NCBI RefSeq assembly: GCF_025917315.1
Contig: NZ_CP080627.1
Span: 1,550,001-1,614,000 of the forward strand
Direction of reading: 5' to 3'
DNA length: 64,000 nucleotides
DNA from: Halomonas qaidamensis
Lineage (GTDB): Bacteria; Pseudomonadota; Gammaproteobacteria; Pseudomonadales; Halomonadaceae
Positions 45,648 through 54,849 of the stretch are shown here, in pieces. The first letter of the stretch is position 1. Every line of letters begins with the position of its first letter. The notes under the pieces are model-generated. The model did no database searches, was not told the origin of the DNA, and saw nothing but the letters and a program-made list of their open reading frames with translations. The position numbers and the translations under genes were made by a program.

Positions 45648-46331
45648 ATGGCTAACCCGCTACCCGACGACTGGAAGCAATGGCTTGGGCAAGAATTTCA
45701 GGCTGACTATATGTCAGCGCTGAAAGCATTTCTGGCCCAAGAGAAAGCAGCAAAAAAGGTGATTTATCCGCACTCATCGCACTGGTTTCGCGCTTTTGAG
45801 CTGACGCCTTTAGCCTCTGTAAAAGTCGTTATTTTAGGGCAAGACCCTTATCACGGCCCAAACCAGGCTCATGGCTTGTGTTTTTCAGTACAGCCAGGCA
45901 TTCAGGTACCTCCCTCTTTAGTCAATATTTATAAAGAGTTAGCGTCTGATGTGGGTTTTAGGCCTGTGCGTCATGGCTTCTTAGAGTCGTGGGCGACTCA
46001 GGGAGTGTTGTTACTGAACACTGCGCTAACGGTTGAGCAGGGCAATGCCGCTTCTCACCGTGGTAAGGGGTGGGAGCACTTTACCGATTGTGCCATTGAA
46101 ACGGTCAGTCAGCATGCTGAACCATGTGTCTTCCTGCTATGGGGTAGCCATGCGCGTCAGAAGAAAGCACTGATTGATCAATCGCGCCACTTGGTATTGG
46201 AGTCTCCGCATCCGTCTCCACTCTCTGCGCATAGAGGCTTTTTTGGTAATCACCACTTTTCTAGGGCCAACCAGTTTCTAACCGAACATGGGCGCTCACC
46301 GATTGAGTGGCAATTGCCGGAAACCCCTTAA
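45648..46331 (+). CDS. ung: Uracil-DNA glycosylase
   Basis: 227 residues, family 1 UDG, removing uracil from DNA. Catalytic water-activating motif [19 protein letters not shown] and the His-containing [16 protein letters not shown] loop are intact; [12 protein letters not shown] is the uracil pocket. It directly follows gpt and precedes upp, placing a uracil-releasing repair enzyme among uracil and purine salvage genes. Confidence 0.97.
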   Translation: MANPLPDDWKQWLGQEFQADYMSALKAFLAQEKAAKKVIYPHSSHWFRAFELTPLASVKVVILGQDPYHGPNQAHGLCFSVQPGIQVPPSLVNIYKELASDVGFRPVRHGFLESWATQGVLLLNTALTVEQGNAASHRGKGWEHFTDCAIETVSQHAEPCVFLLWGSHARQKKALIDQSRHLVLESPHPSPLSAHRGFFGNHHFSRANQFLTEHGRSPIEWQLPETP

Positions 46332-46428
46332 CCTAATGGTCAGTTGCGGGTAGAATGGCGCGCAATTTTGTAAGCTTGTCGATGCGACCTAGGTCGCCAT
46401 CCTGAATCCCCTGCAGCGAGGAAGTCCC

Positions 46429-47058
46429 ATGAGTGTTTACGCCATTAACCATCCGCTTGTTCAACATAAGCTGGGACTAATGCGCGAAGCTGATTTGAGC
46501 ACCAAGAGCTTCCGAGAACTAGCAGGTGAAGTGGCGAAACTGCTTACTTATGAGGCTACCAAAGGTCTCGAACTTGAAGATCATGAAATTCAAGGCTGGA
46601 ACAATGCGCCAATTGCCACGCGACGTTTAAAAGGCAAGAAAGTGACGGTTGTGCCGATCCTACGTGCTGGCTTAGGCATGTTGGAGGGAGTCACTGACCT
46701 GATACCCAGTGCTCGTGTCAGCGTTGTGGGACTTTATCGTGATGAGGAAACACTTCAGCCAGTGCCTTATTTCGCTAAGTTTGCAAACGATATCGAAGAG
46801 CGCATGGCGCTTGTGATTGACCCTATGCTTGCGACGGGTGGTTCAATGGTTGCAACACTAGATATGTTGCGCGAGCGGGGTTGTGAGCATATGAAAGTCA
46901 TTGTGCTAGTGGCTGCGCCTGAAGGTATCAAACGAGTCCAGGATGCTTACCCTGATGTTGAAATTTACACCGCATCAGTAGATGACCGGCTCGATGAGCA
47001 CGGCTATATCGTGCCTGGCTTGGGAGATGCTGGCGATAAAATTTTCGGGACGCGCTGA
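46429..47058 (+). CDS. upp: Uracil phosphoribosyltransferase
   Basis: 209 residues, normal length. Uracil plus PRPP to UMP. PRPP motif [14 protein letters not shown] and C-terminal uracil-binding [16 protein letters not shown] are present. GAGGAAG precedes the ATG. A terminator separates it from uraA, but the two form the standard upp-uraA salvage pair. Confidence 0.98.
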   Translation: MSVYAINHPLVQHKLGLMREADLSTKSFRELAGEVAKLLTYEATKGLELEDHEIQGWNNAPIATRRLKGKKVTVVPILRAGLGMLEGVTDLIPSARVSVVGLYRDEETLQPVPYFAKFANDIEERMALVIDPMLATGGSMVATLDMLRERGCEHMKVIVLVAAPEGIKRVQDAYPDVEIYTASVDDRLDEHGYIVPGLGDAGDKIFGTR

Positions 47059-47072
47059 GCTTTCTGACTAAC

Positions 47073-47108
47073 AATGCCCCTTACGCTTTGCGTCGGGGGC
47101 ATTTTTTT
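47073..47108 (+). terminator. Rho-independent terminator after upp
   Basis: AATGCCCC / GGGGGCATT with inner ACGC/GCGT pairing and a T7 tract. Confidence 0.88.
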
Positions 47109-47140
47109 GGCTAACCACCTACTTTTTGCTAACCACCTAC
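47105..47140. repeat. Two tandem ~18-bp repeats before uraA
   Basis: GCTAACCACCTAC at 47110-47122 and 47128-47140, each preceded by a T-run, giving an 18-bp unit. The first copy extends from the upp terminator tail. Confidence 0.85.
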
Positions 47141-47163
47141 AACGAAATATTGGAAGCGTTTAA

Positions 47164-48393
47164 ATGAGCAATTCAGCAAGTCATGAGTCTTGGCCAAAAA
47201 TGCTGCTAACAGGCGCGCAAATGCTATTTGTCGCGTTTGGTGCGCTGGTATTGGTGCCGTTACTGACCGGGTTAGATCCCAGTGTTGCGCTATTTACCGC
47301 TGGAGTTGGCACCCTAGTATTTCACGGGGTTACTAAACAAACGGTACCGGTTTTTCTGGCCTCCTCATTTGCATTCATTGCCCCGATTCAGGGTTCGATT
47401 GCAAGTTTTGGCGTGTCGGCAACGCTGGGGGGGCTGATGGCTGCGGGGGTTGTTTACGTTGTTATTTCCCAGGCAGTGCGTGTTAAAGGCACGGCATGGC
47501 TACATAGGTTGCTGCCGCCTGTTGTGGTCGGGCCGGTTATCATGGTGATTGGTTTAGCATTGGCGCCAGTCGCTGTCAGTATGGCGACAGGCGAGACAAG
47601 CGATAACATTGGTTATGGTCAAGCGATTTTCCTTTCTATGGCCAGCTTGCTAGTGACGCTTGTATTAGCTGTTTTTGGGCGTGGAATTTTACGTCTGGTG
47701 CCGATTATGGGCGGCATTGCAGTAGGGTATGGCTTAGCGCTTGTGATGGGTGTCGTCGATTTTACCTCCGTACGCGATGCTGCTTGGTTGTCGGTGCCTA
47801 GTTTTACCGCCCCTAGCTTTCACTGGGCAGCGATTTTGTTCATGATTCCCGTTGCAATTGCTCCCGCAGTTGAGCATATCGGCGACATGGTGGCGATAGG
47901 CTCGGTGACCCGTAAAAACTATCTTGAAAAACCTGGCCTTCATCGCACCTTGTTAGGTGATGGATTGGCGACCATGACCGCTGCCTTGTTTGGTGGACCT
48001 CCCAATACTACTTATTCAGAAGTCACGGGGGCGGTGACGCTGACTAAGGCGTTTAACCCGATGTATATGGTAATTGCCGCCGTTATCGCGATTGTACTGG
48101 CCTTTGTAGGTAAGCTGGGTGCGTTATTGCAAACCATTCCAGGCCCTGTGATGGGGGGGATTATGACCCTGCTGTTTGGCTCCATTGCGGTGATTGGTAT
48201 GAACACTCTGGTGCGTGCTGGTCAGTCATTAACAGCGGCGCGTAATCTCGTGGTGGTCTCGTTAATTTTAGTGTTTGGGATAGGTGGAATGCAGTTCGGA
48301 GGCGGACAGTTCACTCTTCAAGGCGTGAGCTTAGCCGCGCTGGTCGGCATTGCGCTAAACTGGCTCTTGCCTGTTGAAAAAGAGGGTGAGTAG
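47164..48393 (+). CDS. uraA: Uracil permease
   Basis: 409 residues with 14 predicted spans. NCS2 uracil:proton symporter. Family motif region VAIAPAVEHIGDMVAIGSVT carries the substrate-contact Glu and the AEHI-like His; GGPPNTTYSEVTGAV follows. GGAAG precedes the ATG. It supplies uracil to Upp immediately upstream. Confidence 0.95.
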   Translation: MSNSASHESWPKMLLTGAQMLFVAFGALVLVPLLTGLDPSVALFTAGVGTLVFHGVTKQTVPVFLASSFAFIAPIQGSIASFGVSATLGGLMAAGVVYVVISQAVRVKGTAWLHRLLPPVVVGPVIMVIGLALAPVAVSMATGETSDNIGYGQAIFLSMASLLVTLVLAVFGRGILRLVPIMGGIAVGYGLALVMGVVDFTSVRDAAWLSVPSFTAPSFHWAAILFMIPVAIAPAVEHIGDMVAIGSVTRKNYLEKPGLHRTLLGDGLATMTAALFGGPPNTTYSEVTGAVTLTKAFNPMYMVIAAVIAIVLAFVGKLGALLQTIPGPVMGGIMTLLFGSIAVIGMNTLVRAGQSLTAARNLVVVSLILVFGIGGMQFGGGQFTLQGVSLAALVGIALNWLLPVEKEGE

Positions 48394-48443
48394 CTACTTA
48401 ACTGTCTGCTCATTTACTATCTGTTCATCATTGGGAGTCGTTA

Positions 48444-48995
48444 ATGGAAAAGGCCATTGATAGTCCATTTCCTGTGCTAGGCATTGCCGCATGGAGCGGA
48501 ACCGGTAAAACGACCCTGTTAGCGCAGCTGTTGCCTCGACTGCGCGAGGTGGGCCTTCGGGTGGGAGTAATAAAGCATGCCCACCATAGTTTTGACGTGG
48601 ATCAGCCAGGGAAAGACAGCTATCAGCTTCGTAAGGCGGGCGCTGAGCCGATGTTGATTGCATCTCGGGAGCGTTTTGCTCTGATGCAAGAGACGCCTGA
48701 CCAAGAGGAGCCAGATTTAGCCCACCTTGTTTCAATGATGGCTTACCATGCGCCAGATTTGGTCATCGTAGAGGGGTTTAAAACGTGGCCAATTCCAAAG
48801 CTAGTTCTGTATCGTGAGGGCATTGGAGATGATTCCATTATGAGTGGTGATTGGGTGCAAGCAGTGGCGCTAAGCGGTTCGTCCCCTGAGTCGCTGAGTC
48901 CAACCGTAAAGCGGCTAGATCTTAATAATAGTGAAGCGATCACGCAGTGGGTGCTCGAATGGTTAAGCGCCCAGCCCAACATCACCACTTCCTAA
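48444..48995 (+). CDS. mobB: Molybdopterin-guanine dinucleotide biosynthesis protein MobB
   Basis: 183 residues, P-loop GTPase-like (IAAWSGTGKTTLLAQLLPRL) with KHAHHSFDVDQPGKDSYQLR, the MobB hallmark. Assists MobA in making the guanine dinucleotide form of molybdenum cofactor. GGGAG upstream. First of mobB-moaCD-moaE; mobA and moeA are not in the window. Confidence 0.93.
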   Translation: MEKAIDSPFPVLGIAAWSGTGKTTLLAQLLPRLREVGLRVGVIKHAHHSFDVDQPGKDSYQLRKAGAEPMLIASRERFALMQETPDQEEPDLAHLVSMMAYHAPDLVIVEGFKTWPIPKLVLYREGIGDDSIMSGDWVQAVALSGSSPESLSPTVKRLDLNNSEAITQWVLEWLSAQPNITTS

Positions 48996-49024
48996 CACCA
49001 TGGCTTGATTAAATAGGTAACGAT

Positions 49025-49819
49025 ATGCAGCTAACTCACCTCAATAGACACGGCGAAGCCAACATGGTTGACGTCGGAGATAAGCGAGAGTCCCGTCGTG
49101 AGGCGGTGGCGTCTGGACGTATCGTTATGCAGCCTAAAACATTGCAGCTGCTGAGTGATGGCGATTTACCGAAAGGCGATGTACTAGCGACCGCTCGTAT
49201 TGCTGGCATTCAAGCGGCTAAACGTACTCACGAGCTGATTCCGCTATGCCATTCATTGGCGCTGTCGAAGGTCTCCGTTGACTTCGATATCGATCACGCT
49301 AACGGGTGTGTTCATGTCTCAGCGCTATGTCGCCTTAATGGGCAAACAGGGGTAGAAATGGAAGCCCTAACAGCCGTGTCGGTGGCGTGTCTGACACTTT
49401 ATGATATGTGTAAAGCGGTAGACAAAGATATGCGCATTGAGGCCATTCAGCTGGAAAGTAAGCGAGGGGGAGTCCGCGGAGACTACCAGCGTGGTGCGCC
49501 AGAGCCTATTGTGACCGGCGGTAGTTTGGCTGGAGAGGTCAGCTTGGGTGAGCGCTGTTCATCGCCTTGTGTACGGGTGAAATTCCTTGCTGAATTACGT
49601 GAAAGGGTGGAAGAAAGTGATCTTTCTATAGGGCTTGATCAACTGCCAAGTCGAGATGTGGCTGGATTGAAAGCGGCATTAAGCGCTAGGGATTCGCGCT
49701 TTAACGTGCTCTCTGAGCAACGCACGCTATGCGCTATTAACCAAGTAATGGCAAACGATAGTGCACGACTTACTGATGAGGATGAAGTTGCCTTCTTTCC
49801 TCCAGTGACGGGGGGGTAA
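49025..49819 (+). CDS. Fused MoaC-MoaD molybdopterin biosynthesis protein
   Basis: 264 residues in one uninterrupted frame. Residues about 1-156 are MoaC (cyclic pyranopterin monophosphate synthase: [56 protein letters not shown]). After a linker of about 25 residues, residues 183-264 are MoaD, the ubiquitin-like sulfur carrier, ending [14 protein letters not shown] with the diglycine that is thiocarboxylated. The two are usually separate proteins. moaE follows 4 nt later, so the fused carrier would dock with MoaE. AGGTAA precedes the ATG. Confidence 0.93.
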   Translation: MQLTHLNRHGEANMVDVGDKRESRREAVASGRIVMQPKTLQLLSDGDLPKGDVLATARIAGIQAAKRTHELIPLCHSLALSKVSVDFDIDHANGCVHVSALCRLNGQTGVEMEALTAVSVACLTLYDMCKAVDKDMRIEAIQLESKRGGVRGDYQRGAPEPIVTGGSLAGEVSLGERCSSPCVRVKFLAELRERVEESDLSIGLDQLPSRDVAGLKAALSARDSRFNVLSEQRTLCAINQVMANDSARLTDEDEVAFFPPVTGG

Positions 49820-49823
49820 GTCC

Positions 49824-50300
49824 ATGACTGACATCGCAGAGACTGAGTTGGATATTGCCGTTAGGGTTCAAGAAGCGCCGTTTGAAATGGATGATGGCTA
49901 TGAAAGTACGCTTCGCCAGCGTACCGATATTGGTGCTATTGTCACCTTCACTGGGTTTGTGCGTGATTTTAATGAAACCCCAGATGTCATTAGGCTTACC
50001 CTAGAGCACTATCCTGGGATGACTGAGCGCACATTAACGCAGATTGGTGAACAGGCTTATCAGCGCTGGGCGTTGCAGGCCATACGGATTATTCACCGTA
50101 TTGGTGATTTGGCCCCGGGAGACCCTATTGTACGTGTCCTGGTGGCTAGCGCTCATCGCCGTGATGCTTTCCAAGCTTGTGACTTTATTATGGATTTTTT
50201 AAAAACCCAGGCGCCATTTTGGAAGAAAGAGCACTCCCGCGATGGTGCTTACTGGGTAAAAGAGCGCCACACCGATCAGCAGGCGGCAGAGCGTTGGTAG
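49824..50300 (+). CDS. moaE: Molybdopterin synthase catalytic subunit
   Basis: 158 residues. With thiocarboxylated MoaD it inserts the dithiolene sulfurs into cyclic pyranopterin monophosphate. DIGAIVTFTGFVRDFN, HRIGDLAPGDPIV, SAHRRDAFQACDFIMDFLK and the catalytic lysine stretch TQAPFWKKE are visible. It starts 4 nt after the moaC-moaD fusion. Confidence 0.96.
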   Translation: MTDIAETELDIAVRVQEAPFEMDDGYESTLRQRTDIGAIVTFTGFVRDFNETPDVIRLTLEHYPGMTERTLTQIGEQAYQRWALQAIRIIHRIGDLAPGDPIVRVLVASAHRRDAFQACDFIMDFLKTQAPFWKKEHSRDGAYWVKERHTDQQAAERW

Positions 50301-50381
50301 TTAAGGATAACAAGCCAGGGATGGCGGGCTAAGGATATTAGTTTTGATCGCTAGTACCGCCGTGACCGTTAGTTTCGCCGT

Positions 50382-52067
50382 CTAAAACGTACTGCCAAGC
50401 GCTTCTGACGAGGGCATTTCGGTTGCCATTATCTGCAAGTGCACGTCTGGCATGTGTTGGAGGTGATTGGCTAACCAGTGAATTAATCTTGGCTGTAGCG
50501 CTTGGCGTAAATCAGCCAAGGTGGCCGCTTCTATCTCTTCCAGCTGGTCATCTAGCCATTCGCTGAAACTGTCTTCGTCAAGTGGGCTGGTCGCGCTAGC
50601 ATCCAGCATTAAACGGCCAATCCGGCACCAGCCAGTGTCGGTAGCCGTAACGGGAAGCGCCAAAAACAGGCTGCCGCGTCGTGTCGAGTGAGAACCTGTC
50701 TCAAGCCCTGGATGAGGCACAACGCTATTTTGGTTCACGATACAGGGAGGCTGTGGGTGGCGAGCTTCGCAACGTAACCCTAGATTGTCGAACGCCAGCA
50801 TGTCGCCATTTACCGGAGCGAGCGGAGCGTTAATGCCGAGGCTGGCGGCAATTTCCTGATGGGCGGCCTGGTGACGAGCTTCACCGTGAACTGGCAGCAA
50901 TGTTTTTGGGCGAACCCATTGATACAGTTTTCTTAGCTCATCTTCAGCAGGATGCCCGGTAGCATGTAGTTCTGGATGGTTCATTTCATCGAAAATTACT
51001 ACCCCAAGCTGCGCTAGACGTTTTTTAAGCTGTTCAATAGGGCGCTCGTTACCAGGTATAGCTTTGGCAGAAAAAATAATACTATCGCCAGGCTCCAGAT
51101 CAACAAACGGATGCCTGCGCTGTGCTAAACGCTGTAGCGCGGCACGCGGTTCGCCTTGGCTGCCTGTGGCAATAATCACAACTTCTTCTGGCGGCAGATA
51201 GCCTAGATCATGGGGCGGCACTAACGGCGGAAAGTCGTCTAGATACCCCAGCCCTCTTGCCACACTCACCATACGCTCCATTGAGCGACCCATAAGACTG
51301 ACCCGTCGGCCGCATTGTTGCGCAGCCAACCCAATGGCTAATACACGGGCGAGGTTGCTCGCAAAACATGATACAACGACGCGGCCTGTGCACTGTCTTA
51401 AAGTATGGGCAAGTGCCTTTGCTACGTCTCCTTCACTGCCAGAATGACCGGGCATCGGGGCATTGGTGGAATCGCCTACGACCAAATCAATAGGTGCGAG
51501 TGCACGAAATTGAGCAGCGTCAATGGGCATGCCGATTAACGGGTTAGGATCTAATTTCCAGTCTCCTGTGTGCAGTACGCGATAGTCACCTGCCTGCATT
51601 AGAATTGAGCAGCTTTCAGGAATTGAGTGGGTGACCGAAAGGTAACGCAGCGTAAAAGGGCCAAGTTCCATGGCATCGCCCGGCTCCACAACCTGAATGG
51701 CAGCGCTGCTAAGCTGGTGCTCTGCGAACTTGTGACGCAGCAACCCCGCTGCTAGCGGTGTTGCAAAAATAGGGCAGTTCCACTTAGGCCAAAGCCATGC
51801 CACAGCGCCAATATGATCTTCATGGCCGTGAGTAATGTAGAGAGCCTTAGGGGTAATGCTTAACGCTGCTAGTGTCTCTGTATTGGGCACCTGCAATGGG
51901 GAGTTAGGTAGATCTTGACGAATCATCATGCCGCAGTCGACGGCGATCCACGTATCGTCGTATCCATACAGCGTAAGATTCATTCCAATTTCACCACACC
52001 CACCTAGCGGCAGTAAGTGCAGCGGTGGGCGACGGCGGGGACGAAGTTGAACGCGTGGTGGATGCAT
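50382..52067 (-). CDS. RNase J-like metallo-beta-lactamase/beta-CASP ribonuclease
   Basis: 561 residues, full RNase J length. Metal motif YITHGHEDHIGA (His80, His82, Asp84, His85), TGDWKLDP, beta-CASP segments DSTNAPMPGHSGSE and IATGSQGEPRAALQRLA, and LLPVHGEARHQAAH. The family has 5'-3' exo- and endoribonuclease activity in RNA decay and processing. E. coli lacks it. The N-terminus is Arg/Pro-rich and the ATG at 52067 has no good ribosome site, so the start is uncertain. The C-terminal ~100 residues are less conserved. Confidence 0.88.
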   Translation of the reverse strand: MHPPRVQLRPRRRPPLHLLPLGGCGEIGMNLTLYGYDDTWIAVDCGMMIRQDLPNSPLQVPNTETLAALSITPKALYITHGHEDHIGAVAWLWPKWNCPIFATPLAAGLLRHKFAEHQLSSAAIQVVEPGDAMELGPFTLRYLSVTHSIPESCSILMQAGDYRVLHTGDWKLDPNPLIGMPIDAAQFRALAPIDLVVGDSTNAPMPGHSGSEGDVAKALAHTLRQCTGRVVVSCFASNLARVLAIGLAAQQCGRRVSLMGRSMERMVSVARGLGYLDDFPPLVPPHDLGYLPPEEVVIIATGSQGEPRAALQRLAQRRHPFVDLEPGDSIIFSAKAIPGNERPIEQLKKRLAQLGVVIFDEMNHPELHATGHPAEDELRKLYQWVRPKTLLPVHGEARHQAAHQEIAASLGINAPLAPVNGDMLAFDNLGLRCEARHPQPPCIVNQNSVVPHPGLETGSHSTRRGSLFLALPVTATDTGWCRIGRLMLDASATSPLDEDSFSEWLDDQLEEIEAATLADLRQALQPRLIHWLANHLQHMPDVHLQIMATEMPSSEALGSTF

Positions 52068-52259
52068 CAGTAATGAAAAGCCTAAAAAGTAAGACCTTAA
52101 CTATACGGGAAGGCAGGGGCGGGTAACAATCATCACGGCACTCAGCTGCGGTGCTTCCTTGCTATGCATAAGGTACACTATTTCACTTATATACAGTTTT
52201 CCTACTGATGGTAGGGGCTTGTCGAACGTGCCGTTAAAATATGTCAAGAGTGTTTATTT

Positions 52260-53114
52260 ATGTCTCATTATTACCGTTTGGTGGTCTCTTGCCCTGATCA
52301 AGTGGGCATTGTGGCGCGTGTCTCAAGCTTTATTGCTCAGCAAGGTGGTTCTATTACTGAGGCAAGCCAGCACTCTGATCTTGAGACTGGTCGCTTTTTT
52401 ATGCGTTATGAAATTCTGGCAGATTCGCTAGGTATGTCAGCAGAGGCGCTGCGTAGTGCGTTTGAGCCAGTGGCAGAGGCCTTTCACATGCAGTGGTCGC
52501 TGGTTGATACTCAAAAACGCAGGCGTGTGGTGTTAATGGTGTCGCGTGAGTCTCACTGCCTAGTTGATTTACTGTACCGTTGGCAGGCTGGTGAACTTGA
52601 CTGTGATATCGTTGGGGTAATTTCAAACCACGAGGATATGCGATCTCTTACTGAATGGTATGGCATTCCATACCATCATGTGCCCGTTGATCCTGATAAC
52701 AAGCAGGCTGCTTTCGAGCAAGTTCAAGCGCAGATTGATAGTGCCCGGGCTGACTGTGTGGTGCTGGCGCGTTATATGCAGATTTTGCCGCCTTCTCTCT
52801 GCTCACGATACGCAGGTCGAGTGATTAATATTCACCACAGTTTTTTACCCTCTTTTGCCGGTGCTAAGCCCTATCATCAAGCTTATCAGCGAGGAGTTAA
52901 GCTGATTGGGGCCACCTGTCACTATGTTACCGAAGAGTTGGATGCTGGGCCGATTATTGAGCAGGATATTCATCGGGTAAGTCACTGTCATACGCCAACA
53001 GATCTCGTGCGTTTTGGGCGCGATGTTGAAAAAGCCGTGTTGGCTCGCGGTTTGCGGTGGCACTTAGAAGATCGAGTGCTCATCCATGGTAATAAAACGG
53101 TGGTTTTTAGTTAA
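52260..53114 (+). CDS. purU: Formyltetrahydrofolate deformylase
   Basis: 284 residues. N-terminal ACT domain (about 5-80, VSCPDQVGIVARVSSFIAQQ) sensing Met/Gly, then a formyltransferase-fold hydrolase with VISNHEDMRSL, NIHHSFLPSF and TEELDAGPIIEQD. It hydrolyses 10-formyl-THF to formate and THF, balancing one-carbon pools. Length and sequence match PurU. Ribosome site weak (AAGAGTG). Confidence 0.96.
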   Translation: MSHYYRLVVSCPDQVGIVARVSSFIAQQGGSITEASQHSDLETGRFFMRYEILADSLGMSAEALRSAFEPVAEAFHMQWSLVDTQKRRRVVLMVSRESHCLVDLLYRWQAGELDCDIVGVISNHEDMRSLTEWYGIPYHHVPVDPDNKQAAFEQVQAQIDSARADCVVLARYMQILPPSLCSRYAGRVINIHHSFLPSFAGAKPYHQAYQRGVKLIGATCHYVTEELDAGPIIEQDIHRVSHCHTPTDLVRFGRDVEKAVLARGLRWHLEDRVLIHGNKTVVFS

Positions 53115-53132
53115 TTACGAATAGGGACTGCC

Positions 53133-53804
53133 ATGTCGTTTGCGCAGAGTGTTTTAGCCCCCTGGGCGTTGATATTGACTTGGTTGCTATCGCTTAGCAT
53201 GCTTGTATGGATGCTGTGGCTTCGACCATGGCAGGCTCTGTTTGACGATGTGGCACTTCAGCACCGCTGGCTAGCAGCAACGGTAACGGTGGTGTTGATG
53301 TGGCAGCTGCGTGCTCAAGCGGTCGACTGGCTAACGTTACACTTAGTATTTACCGTCTTAATGACGCTGGTCTTCAAAATGCCGCTTGCGCTAATTAGCA
53401 ATATACTGATTAACGTTGCGATGTGCGCTATTGGCCGCAACGAGTGGGCATTACTTGGGGCCAACGTGTTGGTAACCGGTATTGTCCCTGCAGTTATTAC
53501 CGGGCTGGTATGGCGATTAGTTGATCGACGGTTGCCGGATAACCTAATGGTGTTTCTATTTGCATGTGGCTTCTTTGGCGCTGCGCTAGCGACATTGGGT
53601 GGCGGTTTATCAGCGGTATTGTTAATAGTCGTTGCAGGTACTGATCCCGAGGCGATTTATTTAGCTCAAGAGTATGCGCGCTTTCTACCACTACTCATGC
53701 CCTCGGAAGCCTTCATTACTGGCATGCTGTTGAGCATTTTGCTGGTGTACCACCCGGGTTGGGTAGCGACCTTTAATGACCACCGCTATATAGATTCTCA
53801 ATGA
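53133..53804 (+). CDS. CbiM-like energy-coupling-factor transporter permease
   Basis: 223 residues with six to seven spans. It resembles the CbiM/ECF permease-like proteins of pseudomonads (FACGFFGAALATLGGGLSA; LLMPSEAFITGMLLSILLV), but lacks the N-terminal MHIPDG metal-binding motif of true Ni/Co CbiM. No ECF ATPase or T-component gene is adjacent. It follows purU by 18 nt on the same strand. Substrate unknown. Confidence 0.7.
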   Translation: MSFAQSVLAPWALILTWLLSLSMLVWMLWLRPWQALFDDVALQHRWLAATVTVVLMWQLRAQAVDWLTLHLVFTVLMTLVFKMPLALISNILINVAMCAIGRNEWALLGANVLVTGIVPAVITGLVWRLVDRRLPDNLMVFLFACGFFGAALATLGGGLSAVLLIVVAGTDPEAIYLAQEYARFLPLLMPSEAFITGMLLSILLVYHPGWVATFNDHRYIDSQ

Positions 53805-53861
53805 TACTCCAGTAATGCTGAGGCATCCTCTATCGATTGCCTCAGCATTATTTACACTTTC

Positions 53862-54542
53862 TTATCCAAGCGCTTGGCCATTGCCGCCACGGATGACACC
53901 GACACCGACCCCTTCAATATCTAGCTGCTGCGTACGCAGATCAATTTCAATTGGTGCGAAATCATTATTTTCTGCCATCAACGTCACTGTATGCCCTTGA
54001 CGTTTAAAACGCTTAACGGTCACTTCATCTTCCAGCCTTGCTACCACAATCTGGCCATCACGAACGCGATCAGTCCGATGCACAGCAAGCAGATCACCTT
54101 CTAATATGCCGATATCTTTCATGGATAAACCACGCACCCTAAGTAGGTAGTCTGCTTTAGGGGTGAAATATTCAGCCGGTAGCGGACAATAACGATCAAT
54201 ATGTTCAGCCGCTAAAATTGGGCTTCCTGCGGCAACTTCTCCAATAACGGGCAGGCCGTTATGTGGTAGTGGCTCTGCCTGCGCAGGGAGTGTTGTGGCA
54301 GGAACATCGCTTATCTCTTGGGGTTCTTGATTAGGTAAGCGTATCCCTCGCGAGGTATTGCGAATAATGCGAATGGCACCTTTGCGCTCAAGTGCTCTCA
54401 GATGCTCTTCGGCCGCGTTAGGTGAGCGGAATCCCAGTGCTTTTGCAATTTCCGCTCGGGTAGGTGGATAGCCAAATTCACCCATTGTTTTAACAATAAA
54501 ATCAAAAACATGTTGCTGGCGCGCGGTAAGTGGGCGTGACAT
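53862..54542 (-). CDS. lexA: SOS repressor LexA
   Basis: About 226 residues. N-terminal winged helix (1-65, [20 protein letters not shown]) and S24 autoprotease. Cleavage Ala105-Gly106 (GEVAAGSP), catalytic Ser140 ([12 protein letters not shown]) and Lys177 (EVTVKRFK); the 37-residue Ser-Lys spacing equals E. coli. The linker is about 20 residues longer than in E. coli LexA. The ATG at 54542 follows GGAGG; an upstream TTG would include that site. A perfect LexA box upstream indicates autoregulation. Confidence 0.98.
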   Translation of the reverse strand: MSRPLTARQQHVFDFIVKTMGEFGYPPTRAEIAKALGFRSPNAAEEHLRALERKGAIRIIRNTSRGIRLPNQEPQEISDVPATTLPAQAEPLPHNGLPVIGEVAAGSPILAAEHIDRYCPLPAEYFTPKADYLLRVRGLSMKDIGILEGDLLAVHRTDRVRDGQIVVARLEDEVTVKRFKRQGHTVTLMAENNDFAPIEIDLRTQQLDIEGVGVGVIRGGNGQALG

Positions 54543-54577
54543 AACAACCTCCAAAAATTGGACAAGACAGTAACTAC

Positions 54578-54593
54578 CTGTCGGCTTAAACAG
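54578..54593. promoter_or_regulatory. LexA (SOS) box
   Basis: CTGT-CGGCTTAA-ACAG, a perfect CTGT-N8-ACAG operator, 36 nt upstream of the lexA start. Confidence 0.85.
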
Positions 54594-54838
54594 TATGTGG
54601 TTAAGTATACAGTATGTTGCTCTGTCCAGTACATGGTAGAGCGCCCTACAGTGGCGCTATCGGTGGCCTCTTATTGGTAAGGAGATCTATACGAATGAGC
54701 GTGGTGTTATCTCAGTAGCGTATCAATTGTAGTGTTCGGCAGGCGTTTGAATATGCGCTTAAAGCGTCCGTTAGCGTTGAACAAAAAGCCAACGATAAGT
54801 GATTGAGCCAGCTTACGTTATGGCATAGTATTTAACGA

Positions 54839-54849
54839 TGTTTTAAACA
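54839..54849. promoter_or_regulatory. Palindrome before psrA, candidate operator
   Basis: TGTTTTAAACA, a perfect 11-bp palindrome (odd centre) 20 nt before the psrA ATG. PsrA proteins bind GAAAC/GTTTC-type sites and repress their own gene, so an autoregulatory site is plausible. Confidence 0.4.

Noticed and set aside
52159..52431. 90-codon open frame overlapping the start of purU
   Set aside because: Out-of-frame with purU, hydrophobic nonsense composition, no ribosome site.
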